The position numbers and the translations under genes are program-made. A model generated the notes under the pieces. That model searched no databases, had not been told where the DNA came from, and saw only the letters and a list, made by a program, of their open reading frames with translations. DNA of 64,000 nucleotides from the NCBI GenBank assembly GCA_011316305.1, contig SAUG01000124.1, forward strand, positions 62,001 through 126,000. Reading direction: 5' to 3'. Below, piece after piece: positions 48,475 through 61,502 of the stretch. The DNA comes from Rusavskia elegans. Lineage: Eukaryota > Ascomycota > Lecanoromycetes > Teloschistales > Teloschistaceae. Positions within the stretch are counted from its first letter, which is position 1. Every line of letters starts with the position of its first letter.

Positions 48475-49064
48475 TAGATTGGCCGTCGAATCGGATTTCG
48501 AATTTAAATTAACGGAACCGACCCGATTCGATAGATTTTCGATTTAGATTTTATAACTCGATCCGATTTAAATAATCATTTAAATCTATATAACTCGTAT
48601 AATTTTAATATAAAGATCGTATAAATAATTTATAATATTTCTAATTAATTAATTAAACTAGATATCAATATTTTAAATAGATAAAAGATATTACTTTCGT
48701 AAATTATTTATATAATGAAATCAATAATATAATAAATCTAATAACTAAAAGATTTAGCGAATTAAATCGGGTTATAATTAAATCGAATCGGATTATCTAA
48801 ACCGCTAAAAACTCGGGTTAAATTAAATCGATTTATTAAAAATCGAGTCGGGTTTCCGAAATACCGATAGTAGTCTGGCCGTTTTGTCGGGTTTCGAACC
48901 CGGATCGGAGGAACCGACCCGAGTTTCTAACCGTATTAGAAAGGAAACTAACTTTAACTAGTAATTTTGACGCGTTAGCCACGTTTATCGCGAAGTCGGA
49001 TCGCCACTTTGGACCGAAGTGGCCAGTCTAACCGATAGAAATCCGTATCGAAGTAATCAATCTA
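48475..49064. mobile_element. Alpha/omega TIR element carrying a nested insertion
   Basis: The alpha end is on the left (TAGATTGGCCGTCGAATCGG) and the inverted omega end on the right (CGAAGTAATCAATCTA). It is flanked by perfect 8 bp duplications ATAGTAGA (48467-48474 and 49065-49072). Without the nested 160 bp element and its duplicated site it is 422 bp, close to the 435 bp copy at 32412. Confidence 0.85.
48871..49030. mobile_element. 160 bp miniature TIR element, copy 2 (nested)
   Basis: Same length as 35103-35262 and, by eye, about seven differences in 160 bp, mostly transitions. It is flanked by perfect 8 bp duplications ACCGATAG (48863-48870 and 49031-49038), inside the element at 48475-49064. 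Confidence 0.92.
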
Positions 49065-49351
49065 ATAGTAGATAGATATAGCGAAAAAATTAAATATTTA
49101 TAATTATATATATCGTCGAAAAAAGACTGGATAAATAGTATTTAAATATTATTAACAAGTTATAATCGAATAAAAAAGAAATTAATTAAAAAGAAATAAT
49201 TAACTATATTATAAATTCTATCTAACGAATATATCTTTAATTGTTAAAAATTTTTTTATACGTAAAATATAACAATCGTTGCCGTATATACCGTGTAAAA
49301 TTTTTTAAAAAATATATATATGGTCTGAATGGCGCAGTAACAACACTGCGT

Positions 49352-49440
49352 GACTTGATAGCCTAACGGATCCAGCGCGCTATCTCGGAGTTAGCGGAAT
49401 TAAATTCAGCGGATCGGGAATTCGAATCCTTCGAAAGCTA
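49352..49440 (+). ncRNA. RIP-damaged tRNA-like unit (pol III A and B boxes)
   Basis: TAGCCTAACGG (49359-49369) fits the A-box consensus. AATTCGAATCC (49419-49429) fits the B box if two G-to-A changes are allowed. Acceptor strands would be 49352-49358 and 49433-49439, with imperfect pairing. GCTA...TAGC pairs around CTCGGAG, suggesting an anticodon arm, but the spacing to the T arm is about 20 nt too long for a class I tRNA. It may be an intron-bearing or class II tRNA, or the head of a SINE. A hairpin (CGCAGT/ACTGCG, 49333-49350) lies just upstream. The amino-acid identity is not determinable. Confidence 0.4.
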
Positions 49441-49460
49441 ATTAATATTTGAATTTTTTC

Positions 49461-50234
49461 TAAACTGGTCGTCGGGTCGGATTTTTCTATAGTTCAACCC
49501 GATTTAAACCCGGATCGGAGTTAAATATCCGAATTCGATCCGTTAAAATACTGAAATCGTATATAAAAATATATTTCTAGTATTAAAATATAATTTTTCT
49601 TCTATATTATACTATCTATAAATCTCTATTTTTTTCTAATAATATATTAAAGATTTGAAATATTTCTAATATTAATATATACTACTTTATATTATCTATT
49701 AAATAGTCAAAACTTTTAATATTATTATTTAGTATTTATATATCTATATTACTCTTCTATATTAAAATTATAAAAACGTAATATAAAATATCTAATATAA
49801 ATATCGATCTTCGCTTTTTAATTTCCTAGACTAATATATCTAGCGAGGGCTTTTCTATTAGACTTCTATTAAATAATATCTATTCTATTTAATCTATAAA
49901 CCCGTTTCTAAACCGATCTATAACCGGAAATCTAATTAAATTTAATTGTTTATATAGAAAGTAATAATAGATTATTAAAGATATAGTAAATAAAATTCGA
50001 ATCGACTATCTAGAACTAGTATTTCGGGATAATAATAAATTTATTTAGTAGAATATAGATTACGATTAAGATTTCTAATAATAATAGTCTAATATTTCTA
50101 TTACTATAGATATTAAAGATAGAATTCGAAAAAAAATAACTAATTTTCTATAGGCGAAAAAGATTTTAGTATAAAAATAGTTATTCTAGTAGAATAAATT
50201 CTACTAGATAGTTTTAATAATAGATAGTCTATTT
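49461..50234. mobile_element. Alpha-end fragment of a long TIR element (copy B0)
   Basis: It starts with a mutated alpha end (TAAACTGGTCGTCGGGTCGG). The following sequence resembles the first ~830 bp of the next element, for example TATCTAGCGAGG near 49835 and 50670 and TTCTACTAGATAGTTTTAAT near 50190 and 51037. It stops where the next alpha end begins, so it looks interrupted by that insertion. Confidence 0.6.
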
Positions 50235-53200
50235 TAGTCTGGCCGTCGGATCGGATTTCGAATCCGGATTCGTATTTTAGATTCGAATCGAATCGGTTCC
50301 GACTTTTTTAGGTACCGAACTAAGTCGGTTCCGACTTTTCTAGATATTAAACTAATTCGGTTCCGGGTTAAATCCGGGAATCCGGGTTTAATCTACTAAA
50401 ATTATTAAAACCTTCTATTTTATATTATAATTCTAAAAAATCCCTACTTTTATTATATAGTTATATTAATATTTTAGATACTATTTAAATAGATATTAAT
50501 TTTTTACTATTAAATAATAAATAATAATTAAATTAATATTTATATATCTATATTATCTTTCTATATTACTTAAAATCTAGATATAAATTATATTAATATT
50601 AAATTAAAACTAATATAAAATATCTAATCTTTTAATTAATTTTTATTTTTCTATTTTCTAAATTAATATATCTAGCGAGGTTCTTTCCGATAGATCTTCC
50701 TTTTAAAATAAAATCTATCCTAACTAGTCTTTAAACTAGACGGTAAGCTAATCTATAAATATTATATTATTAAAATTTAATTAATTATATAAAAAATAAA
50801 GATAGATTATTAAAAATATAGCTAATAAAATTTAAACCGACTATCTAATATTAGTTTTTCGAAATAATAATAGATATATTTAATAGGATCTAGATTATTA
50901 TAAAGAGTTTAAATATTAATAGTCTAGTATTCCTATAGCTATCGGTATTAAAAATAAATCCTATAAAAAACTAGTTAATTCTTTTTAGTTAAAGAAAGCT
51001 ATAGAAGAAATATAGTTAAAATAGTAGTAAAAATTCTACTAGATAGTTTTAATAATAGATAGTTTATCTAAAATTATATATAAAAACTATTCTAAAATTT
51101 TCGACTATTTTATAACTTCTAATTCTTCTAATATATCTACTATAAAGAAATACCTTTTTACTATTATTTATTAAAAAACTTAACGATATAACTCGTAGTT
51201 TTATATTAAAATAATACTTATCTATATAAATAGCTAATAATAATATAAAGAGATAATATAAAATTTATTTTAATTATAGAAAAAGAATTATAATAAATTT
51301 AAATCTATTTTCGATTAAACTATATAGGATAAATACCTATATAAAAATTTTTTAAATCTAAATTAACAAGTTCGGACTATTAAAAATAAAAGATTTAAAC
51401 TATTAATATAAATATTTTATTTAGATAAAAAGTTTAATAGCTATATATAATTTATATAGATAGTTTTTAATAGTTATAATATTATCCGCGAGTAAATTAA
51501 ATCTAATTTAAAAATTTTAAAATATATTTTCTTTATATTAGATATCTAGTTAAATTTATAAAAGATCGTATATTTAGGAATACTAGTATACTAGATTAAT
51601 ATTTAGTTTTAATTTTTAAAATATCTAATTAAATTTATATCTTTTTTTACTAATTATTCTAGCTATTTATAATACTAGGAACTTTTAAAACTTTTAGAAT
51701 TTTTCTAGTTTAAATCGAAACTTTTAGATATTATTACTAATAATACTAGTTCTAATAGTATTTTAAAAAAAAAAGTTTAAAAAGATTTTTATTCGGTTTA
51801 ATAGCTAATAGAATCGAATCTAAAATTTCCTATTTTATCTAATTTATATAATTAATCTAATAACTTAAAATTTTATTAAAACTATTAGATTATAAATAAT
51901 TAGTAATAATTTTATCTAAAAATTAGAACTATTAATACTAGCCTATTAAATATTATAAAAAAAGTAATATTTAAAAATAATATAAATTTAAAAATTTTAA
52001 AACTAATATTTATTTTAAATTTATATTATTATAGTCTATATTTCTATTTCTTTTTAATATAAATTTTATTTTAAAGAAATTTAGAAAAGGGTCAATTCTA
52101 ATTTCTAATCTAGAAATATAATTTAAAATCTTTATATTTAATAGAATTCGATATATTTTATAATTCGTCGGGTATATTAATTATACTATTTTATTAATAA
52201 ATTTATAAATGAAAATTTATAAAATCTATAAATATAAAGAATTACTTTTAATATAGATAAATTATAATTTTTTCTTTTTATAAATAGTATATTATAGCCG
52301 TTATATAAAATTATTTTATTAGTTTTAAAAATTATAGATATTAGAGTTTATTTAGTATTTTAATTTTATAGTACTATTTTCGATTATTTTTCTAAAATAG
52401 AGAAAGTAGTTCGATTTTTAACTATATTAATAAAGAACTAATACTAATAGTTTATAATAATACTAATATAAAGTTTATAATATACTATTTTTATATTAAA
52501 AATAAAAGTAGATTAATTTATAATATTATAAATATTTTAGATTCTATAATAAAACTTAGCTTTTATTAAAACTAGAATAAAAAAGATAATAATAAAAAAA
52601 TAGAAAACTTTTTAGAATATAAAAATAGATATTAGAATAAATTTAAAAAATATTTTATTAAATATTATAGAGCTTTTATTAATCTATTAAAATCTAAAAC
52701 TAGCTATATAAAGGAAAATAAAATAGAATAAAAAGATAATATAATATAATTTTATTAATTAGTTATAAAACTATTTTATTTACTTTAAATAGTATTTTTT
52801 AATAATTCTAGCGTCTTCGAATAACTATTTTTAAAGCTAAATAATATTTTCGCGCTAATACTATCGAAGAAAATCTAAATTAAATATTTTAAAAAAATAA
52901 TATTTTAAACTTTCTAAAACTAATATAAATAGTTTATAATATTTTTATTTATTTAATATCCTCGGTAGAAATAGAATAGACTTTTAGTTTTATAAAAAAA
53001 ATTTATTATTAGGATTAAATTTAAATAATTCTAGAATATATATAGTATATAATAATAATTAAATACTATAACTATACTATAGGTTTAGGAATAAAAAAAA
53101 TTTTAAAGAAATTATAGAATATATATAACCAGATAAAACTAGAAAATTAAATTCTATTTAAAAAACAAGATTTTTTTAAAAAAAAATTTAAAAAAATTTT

Positions 53201-53962
53201 AGATATATTAATCTAGATATAAATTTAAATTAGGTTTATTATTAAAATCTATAAATTTTAAAATTTTTAATTTATAAATTTATATTAAAAAATTTTATTT
53301 AAATAAAATTAATTCTTTTATTAATAATATAATAATATATTAAAATAATATATTTATTTAAATCTACTATTCTATAATATAGGTAATTAGTTAAATTAGT
53401 TAGAAAATTTAATAATTTCTTTTATATTTTTATTTTTATTATTTTCGGCTTTTATCTTTTTTTCTATATTTCTTTTTTTTTTATATTTTTATTTTTATCT
53501 TTATTTTTATTTTTATTTTAATTTAAGTTAATATTTCTAGCTAAATTTTTATTATTTTTAAATTTAGTATTATTCTATTTAATAGAATATCTTTCTATTA
53601 TCTAGTTTTTATTATTAACTTCGATAATATTATTAGTATTTTTATTCTTTTTTTTATATAGAGATTCGATAGCTATATTAGCTATATTACTACTATTACT
53701 AAATTCTTTAGTAAATTTTAACTATTTTTATAAAGATTCTAGTATTCTAGCGGTTTTAAATTTTTTAAAGCCGCTATAATAGATTATTTATTATTTGATA
53801 AAATTAATAATTAAAGCTATATATTTAGTTAAATTTATTCTATCTATACTATTAATAGCTATAGTAGATTTAATAATATATTAGAAATAAATAATTATAA
53901 ATTAGATAACTCTATTTATATTTAATATATTATTTTAATATATTACTTTATTCCGTTTTTAT
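50235..53962. mobile_element. Long TIR element copy B1, right-truncated
   Basis: It begins TAGTCTGGCCGTCGGATCGG (alpha end). Its body is repeated in inverted orientation at about 55.7-59.3 kb. It ends abruptly at an omega end belonging to the next element. RIP has removed any readable frame, so its protein content is unknown. Confidence 0.6.
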
Positions 53963-56900
53963 TAGATTGGCCACTTCGGTACAGATTTCCGTCGATACTT
54001 TAAAAACCCGACCCGAGTTTTAACGAGTTAATTCGATCTAATCTACTAAATAGTTTAAATCGGTTTCTAATTTTAGAATCGAGATTTAGGTCGAATTATA
54101 AAATAGAAACTAATAGAAATCTAATCCGATCCGATTTATAATTATATTAGATAGTCGAATACTATAGTTTTTATAAATAATTATTATTTTAAATATATTA
54201 TTTCTTTTAATTATAGTAAATAATTTAAGTAATATAAAGCGGTAATATATTTTATTTAATACTAGCTAGTATAATAACCGTAATCTATATTATTTTTTTT
54301 TAGAAAAATTCTAGAATATATATTTCTTTTCTATATCTTTTAATTATATAGAGTTCGGTTATTAATTAGTTTATTTTTTTCTAGCTATACTTTTAAATTT
54401 TTTATTAGATTTTTAATAAACTAGAAGTTTTTGATTTAGATAGTAATTCGTTTAGCGTAAATTACTACTAGATTTATATCTAAACTATATAAATATAGTC
54501 GTATATTAATAGTAATATATTAAAATAATATATTTATTTACTAAATAAATAATAATATATACTTCTATAGAATTGTATAAAATTACTAATTCCGTACTTT
54601 ATATTCTAATAATTCCGGCTAAAAGAAATTCTATAATAATATCTTTAATAATTTTATAGTATAGTCTAGTAAATAGTACTTTTAGAATTAGATTATCGAA
54701 ACCTTTCTAATAGCGATAGATATTTTAGAAAGTAATAGTACTAGCTTTCTATTTATATTTCTATCGATTAATTAGCTAGATTATTTAGAATATATTATTC
54801 TAGAATATTATTTATACCGTTATACTAGCGGATTTCCTCTTTTTTTATCCGATTCTATTATCTTTAATCTTTTCTAGACTTTTATAAACCGGTTTTATAA
54901 TATTTTTATTTACTAGAATATCTTTTAATATTATTATATAGTTTATTATTTTACTTTAATATATTACTAGTCCGATAAGTATATACTATAATTACATTTA
55001 TATAATACGATAAATAGAATAATAAATGGTATAGTACGATATATATTATATTAGGAATTTATAGTAATAGTTAATAGATAAAAAAAAGAAAATCGGAAGT
55101 AAAGTTTAGTTAGTTAATATAATTATCGGCTAGACTTCGGCTAAAATAAACAAGCCTATATATTTCTATAAACTTCTAGCGTATTCTACTAAATATTTCT
55201 ATATACTTTTAACTACTATTTTATATAGATTTTTTCTAGTATTAATTATATTATCTTACTATATTATCTATATTTCTATCTAGTATTCCGCTATATTAAA
55301 ATTAAAATTACTATCTATAAAGTCTAAGTCGATTATAAACCGCGAATATAATAGAAAATAGTCGGAATCTAAATATATATTCTATAAAAAATAAAATATA
55401 AATCGTATTACTATATATAAATATTTCTAGAAACTAAAAGAAACCGATATATAAAAAAATATAGATCTAGATACTAAAGTCTTTTTAGAATAAAACGCTA
55501 AAGACGAGAAAACGGACTATAGAATTAGTAAAAAACTTTATAGTAATATAATAAAATAATATAAACTATATTAGATATTGATTTATATATAATATTATAC
55601 TACGAAACTTAATTCTATAATAAAACTTATTTAAAAAAAGCGGAAGAAGTAATATTTATCGACTAGATAAAATAGAAACAGAATAAAATAATATATTAGA
55701 ATAATATATTAAATATAAATAAAATTATCTAATTTATAATTATTTATTTCTAATATATTTTTAAATCTACTATAGCTATTAATAATATAGATAGAATAAT
55801 TTTAATTAAATATATAGCTTATATTATTAATTTTATTAAATAATAAATAATCTATTATAACGGCTTTAAAAAATTTAAAACTACTAGAATATTAAAATTT
55901 CTATAAAAATAGTTAAAGTTTATTAAAAAATTTAGTAATAGTAATAATATAGCTAATATAGCTATTAAATCTTTATATAAAAAGGAAGATAAAAATACTA
56001 ATAATATTATCGAAGTTAATAATAAAAACTAGATAGTAAAAAAGTACTTTATTAAATAAAATAATATTAAATTCGAAAATAATAAAAGTTTAGCTAAAAA
56101 TATTAACTTTAATTAGAATAAAAATAAGAATAAAGATAAAAATAAAAATATAAAAAAAAAAAATATATATATATAAAAAAAATAGAAATTAAAAATAATA
56201 AAAATAAAAATATAAAAAAAATTATTAAATTTTCTAACTAGTTTAACTAGTTATTAATATTAAAGAATAGTAGATTTAGATAAATATATTACTCTATTAT
56301 ATTATTATATTATTAATAAAAAAATAAATTTTATCTAAATAAAATTTTTTAATATAAATTTATAAATTAAAAATTTTGAAATTTATAGATTTTAATAATA
56401 AATCTAATTTAAACTTATATTTAAATTAATCTATCTAAAATATTTTTAAATTCTTTTTTAAAGAAATCCTATTTTCTAGATAAAATTCTATTTTCTAGTT
56501 CTATCTAGTTATATATATTCTATAATTTTTTTAAAACTTTTTCTATTTTTAAATCTATAGTATATTTATAGTATTTAATTATTATTATCTACTATATATA
56601 TTCTAGAATTATTTAGACTCGATTCTATTAATAAACTTTTTTTATAAAACTAAAAGTCTATTCTATTTCTACTAAAGATATTAAATAAATAAAAATATTA
56701 TAAATTATCTATATTAGTTTTAGAATATTTAAAATATTATTTTTCTAGAATATCTAATTTGGATTCTCTTTAGTAATATTAGCGCGAAGATATTAATTAG
56801 CTTCGGAAATATCTATTTAAAGATATTAGAATTATTAAAAAATATTATTTAAAATAGATAAAATAGATTTTAGATTAATTAGTAAAATTATAATATATTA

Positions 56901-59297
56901 TCTTTTTAGATTATCTTATTTTCTTCTATATAGTAGATTTTAGATTTTAATAGATTAATAGGCTTTCTATAGTATTTAGTAAAGTATTTTTTAAATTTAT
57001 TTTAATATCTATCTTTATATTCTAAAAAGTCTTCTATTTTTTTATTATTATTTTCTTTATTCTAGTTTTAATAAAGACTAAACTTTATTATAGAATCTAA
57101 AATATTTATAATATTATATATTAATCTACTTTTATTTTTAGTATAAAAATAGTATTTTATAAACTTTATATTAGTATTATTATAAATTATTAGTATTATT
57201 TCTTTATTAATATAGTTCGATAATCGAACTATTTTTTCTATTCTAGTAAAATAATCGAAAATATACTATAAAATCGGAATATTAAATAAACTCTAATATC
57301 TATAGTTTTTAAAACTAATAAAATAATTTTAGAAAACGGCTATAATATATTATCTATAATAAAAGAAAATTACTATTTATCTATATTAAAAGTAATCTTT
57401 TATATTTATAGGTTTTATGAATTCTTTTTTATAAATTTATTAAAAAAATAGTAGAATTAATATATTCGATAAATTATAAAATATATTAAATTCTATTAAA
57501 TATAAATATTTTAAATTATATTTCTAGATTAGAAATTAGAATCGATATTTTTCTAGTTTTCTTTAAAGTAAAATTTATATTAAAAGGAAATAGAAATATA
57601 GACTATAATAATACGAGTTAAAAATAAATATTAGTTTTAAAACTTTTAAATTTATATTATCTATATATATTACTTTTTTTATAATATTTATTAGTTTAAT
57701 ACTAATAGCTTTAATTTACTTTTTATCTAATTTTTAAATAAAATCGTCGCTAATTACTTATAATCTAATAGCTTTAATAAAATTTTAGGCTACTAGACTA
57801 ATTATATAAACTAGATAAAATAGAAAGTTTTAGATTTAATTCTATCGGCTATCGAGCCGAATAAAAGTTTTTTTAAATTCTTTTTTTAATATACTATTAA
57901 AATTGATATTATTAGTAATAATATCTAGAAGCTTCGGCCTAAATTAGAAAAATTCTAAAAGTTTTAATAGCTTCCAGTATTATAAATGGCTAGAATAATT
58001 AGTAAAAAAAAATATAAATCTAATTAGACGCTTTTAAAATTAAAAATAAATATTAATCTAATATATAAATACTTCTAAATATATAATCTTTTATAGATTT
58101 AACTAGATATCTAATATAAAGAAAATATATTCTAAAATTTTTAAATTAAATTTAATTTACTCGCGGATAATATTATAGCCGTCGAAAACTATCTATATAA
58201 ATCGTATACGGCCGATAAACTTTATATTAAAACGAAGTATTTATAGTTATAGCTTAAATCTTTTATTTTTAATAGTCCGAACTAGTAGATTTAGATTTAA
58301 GAAAGTTTTATATAGATATTTATTCTATACGGTTTAATCGAAAATAGATTCGAATTTAATATAGCTTTTTTTCTATAATTAAAATAAACTTTATATTATC
58401 TCTTTATATTACTATTAGCTATTTATACGGATAAATATTAATTTAATAAAAGACTACGAGTTATATTATTTAATTTTTTAGTAAATAATAATACTAAAGT
58501 ATTTTTTTATAATAGATATATTAGAAAAACTGGAGGTTATAAAATAGTCGAAAATTTTAGAATAGTTTTTATATATAATTTTAGGTAAACTATCTATTAT
58601 TAAAGCTATCTAGTAGAATTTTTACTACTCTTTCGACTATATATATTCTATAGCTTTTTTTAACTAGAAAGGATTAACTAGTTTTTTATAGAATTTATTT
58701 TTAATACCGATAGCTATAGAAGTATTAAACTATTAATATTTAAACTTTTTATAGTAATCTAGATCCTATTAAATATATTTATTTTTATTTTAAAAGACTA
58801 GTACTAGATAGTCGGTTCGAATCTTATTAGCTATATTTTTAATAATCTGTTTTTACTTTCTATATAATCAATTAGATTTTAATAGTATAACGTTTATAAA
58901 TCGACTTGCCGTTTAATTTATAGACTAGCTAGAATAGATTTTATCTAGAAAGGACCTATCGGAAGAAACCTCGCTAGATATAAAAAGATTAGATATTTTA
59001 TATTAGTTTTAAAGATTTAAAATTAATACGACTAATATTTAAATAATAAAATAATATAGAAGGGTAATATAGATATATAAATATTAATTTAATTATTATT
59101 TACTATTTAGTAGTAAAGAATCGATATCTATCTAAATAGTACCTAAAGTATTAATATAAATATATAGTAAAAGCGGGGGTTTTCTATATAGGAAAGGAGA
59201 TTTTAGCGGTTTTAGCGGGTCGAATCCGGAAACCCGGATTTAATCCGAACCTAAATCGGGTCGAACCCTATAATAATCCGACCCGACGGCCAGTCTA
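53963..59297. mobile_element. Long TIR element copy B2 with both family ends, 5.3 kb
   Basis: The left end is omega (TAGATTGGCCACTTCGGTAC) and the right end is inverted alpha (CCGACCCGACGGCCAGTCTA). This is the same terminal arrangement as the 0.4-0.6 kb elements, with about 5.3 kb between. The 3.6 kb next to its alpha end match B1 inverted; the omega-proximal 1.5 kb recur inverted at 62.4-64 kb. Flanking octamers (GTTTTTAT and ATCGAATA) do not match, so the two ends may derive from separate insertions. No open frame survives. Confidence 0.55.
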
Positions 59298-61502
59298 ATC
59301 GAATAGCTCGAATTTAGCGGTTTTACGTTCTATTTCTTCTAATTAGAAAGATATAATCGTAGTTATCTAGTATTATTAATAGAGATTCTATATATATCAG
59401 CCTACAATTCTAGATTATTACGGATAGACTGGCTACTTCGGTATAAATTCCCGTCGGTACCTCGGGAACTCGACCCGAATTTTAGCGAGTTAGTTCGACC
59501 CGACCTACTAAATAGTATAGGTCGGTTTCTAAAGTTAGAACCAAAAATTAGATCGGATTATAAAGTAGAAACTAACGGGAACTCGACTCGATTTACTAAA
59601 CCTTTAATATAGTAATATATTATATATAATTAGTTTTATAAATAATAAATAATTAAATAATAATTAAATAATAATTAAAAAATAATTAAATAATAATTTA
59701 TAACTAATTAAATAATAAATAATTATTAAATTTATTATTTTTAGAAGTAATATATTCAGGTAATATATTTAAATTAACTAGCAATCTTCTAGCTAATCTA
59801 GTTAATTAACTAGAAATTTTTTAGATAAATAATTTTAATTTTTTTATATTAGAGTTATACTTTTATATTAGATCTTAGCGGTTTTAGCGGGTCGAATCCG
59901 GGAATCTAGGTTCGACCCGGAACCGAGTTAGTTCGGTATCTAGAAAAGTCGGAACCGATTCGGTTCGAACCCGGAATACGAACCCGAGTTCGAAACCCGA
60001 CCCGACGGTCAATCTAATTACGGAAAATACGTACGTCAGATATAATAGTATAAACTAAATCAATTCGTAGTAGTTATAGATACTGGTAAAAAAAAAAAAA
60101 AGAAGCGACTATAAAGTATATATATATACGAGAATTCTACTACGTTATACTTTAAATAAATAATAGAAATTTATACTATAAATATATTACGAAATAGATT
60201 CGAGTTAATTTTATAGTTTAAATTAATTAAATTAGAATACTCGTTTTTATATCGTATATATAACGCTAGCGTACTAATACTAAAGTAAATTACTTACGGA
60301 ACCGACGGTTGACCGGATATTAAAAAAAAAATTTAATATTTTCGTAATAGCTATACTATAGTTCAACTAGACGATAGTATCTTTTTACATCAATAGTAAC
60401 TATATCTATCTATATAAATATCGACGACTTTATTAATAGATTGGTCGTCGAGTCGGGTTTCGAACCCGGGTTAAAAAAACCGACCCGACCCGAATCGGTT
60501 CCGATTTTTCTAGGTACCGAATTAAGTCGGGTCGGATTTTTCTAGAATTCGACCCGATTCGGTTTCGAATTAAACCCGAATTCCCGGATTTAATCCGTTA
60601 AAACCGTTAAATTCTAGTATAAAAATATAATTCTAGTATTAAAATATAAATCTTTTTCTATATTAAAGTAGATTAATTTAGTATGTTTTTTATTTAGTAT
60701 TAGTATAATGATATATATAGATAATATAATTTTTCCAGACTATTATTCTTCGATCTATATAACTAATTAGATAGTTTAATATTTCTTTCTATATTTTTAT
60801 TTTTATTTTTTTCTATATTTTTATTATTATCCGTTTCCGTTTTCTCTTTTATATCTTTATTCTAACTATTAAAATTAATACTTCTAGCTAAACTCTAGTT
60901 ATTTTTGAATTTAATATTATTCTACGTAGAAAAATATCTTTCTACTATCTAATTCTTTTAATTAATTTTAACTATAATATAGCTATTACGAAAATATTAT
61001 TTTATTTATTTTTTTAATATCCGGTCAACCGTCGGTTTCGTAAGTAATTTACTTTAGTATTAGTACGCTAGCGTTAGATATACGGTATATAAACTAATAT
61101 TCTAATCTAATTAATTTAAACTAAAAAACTATATAATTTAATTCGAATCTATTCCGTAATATATTTATAGTATAAATTTCTACAGTTTATTTAAAATATA
61201 ATATAGTAGAGATTTCGTATATATATATACCTTATAGTCGCTTCTTTTTCGTTTTCTTTTACCAGTATCTTTACGTAACTACTATAGACTAACTTAGTTT
61301 ATACTATCGTATTTAACGTACGTATCTTCCGTAATAGTCCAGGGTATAGGCTAATATATAGAATCTCTACTAATAATACTAGACCTGGATTTTTAGTATT
61401 TTTTAGAGTAGTCGCCGATAGAATTCTTTATCTATAACTACTATTATACCTTTCTAATTAGAAGAAATAGAGTTCGAAACCGCTAAATTTAAGCTATTTA
61501 AT
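59298..61502. repeat. Large inverted repeat, arms about 0.5 kb
   Basis: The left arm (59298 to about 60380, interrupted by the 592 bp element) and the right arm (about 60965-61502) are inverted copies. Matching blocks include GACGGTTGACCGGATATT on the left with AATATCCGGTCAACCGTC on the right, and TTTCTTCTAATTAGAAAG with CTTTCTAATTAGAAGAAA. The spacer contains another alpha-ended sequence starting at 60437. It could be the terminal repeats of a further DNA element, or two inverted insertions. Confidence 0.65.
59425..60016. mobile_element. Non-autonomous alpha/omega TIR element, 592 bp
   Basis: It begins TAGACTGGCTACTTCGGTAT (omega) and ends CCCGACGGTCAATCTA (inverted alpha). It has perfect 8 bp duplications ATTACGGA (59417-59424 and 60017-60024). 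The uninterrupted form of its target site is visible in the opposite arm of the inverted repeat (CTTCCGTAATAGTC, about 61328-61341). This is the best preserved copy of the family in the window. Confidence 0.9.
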
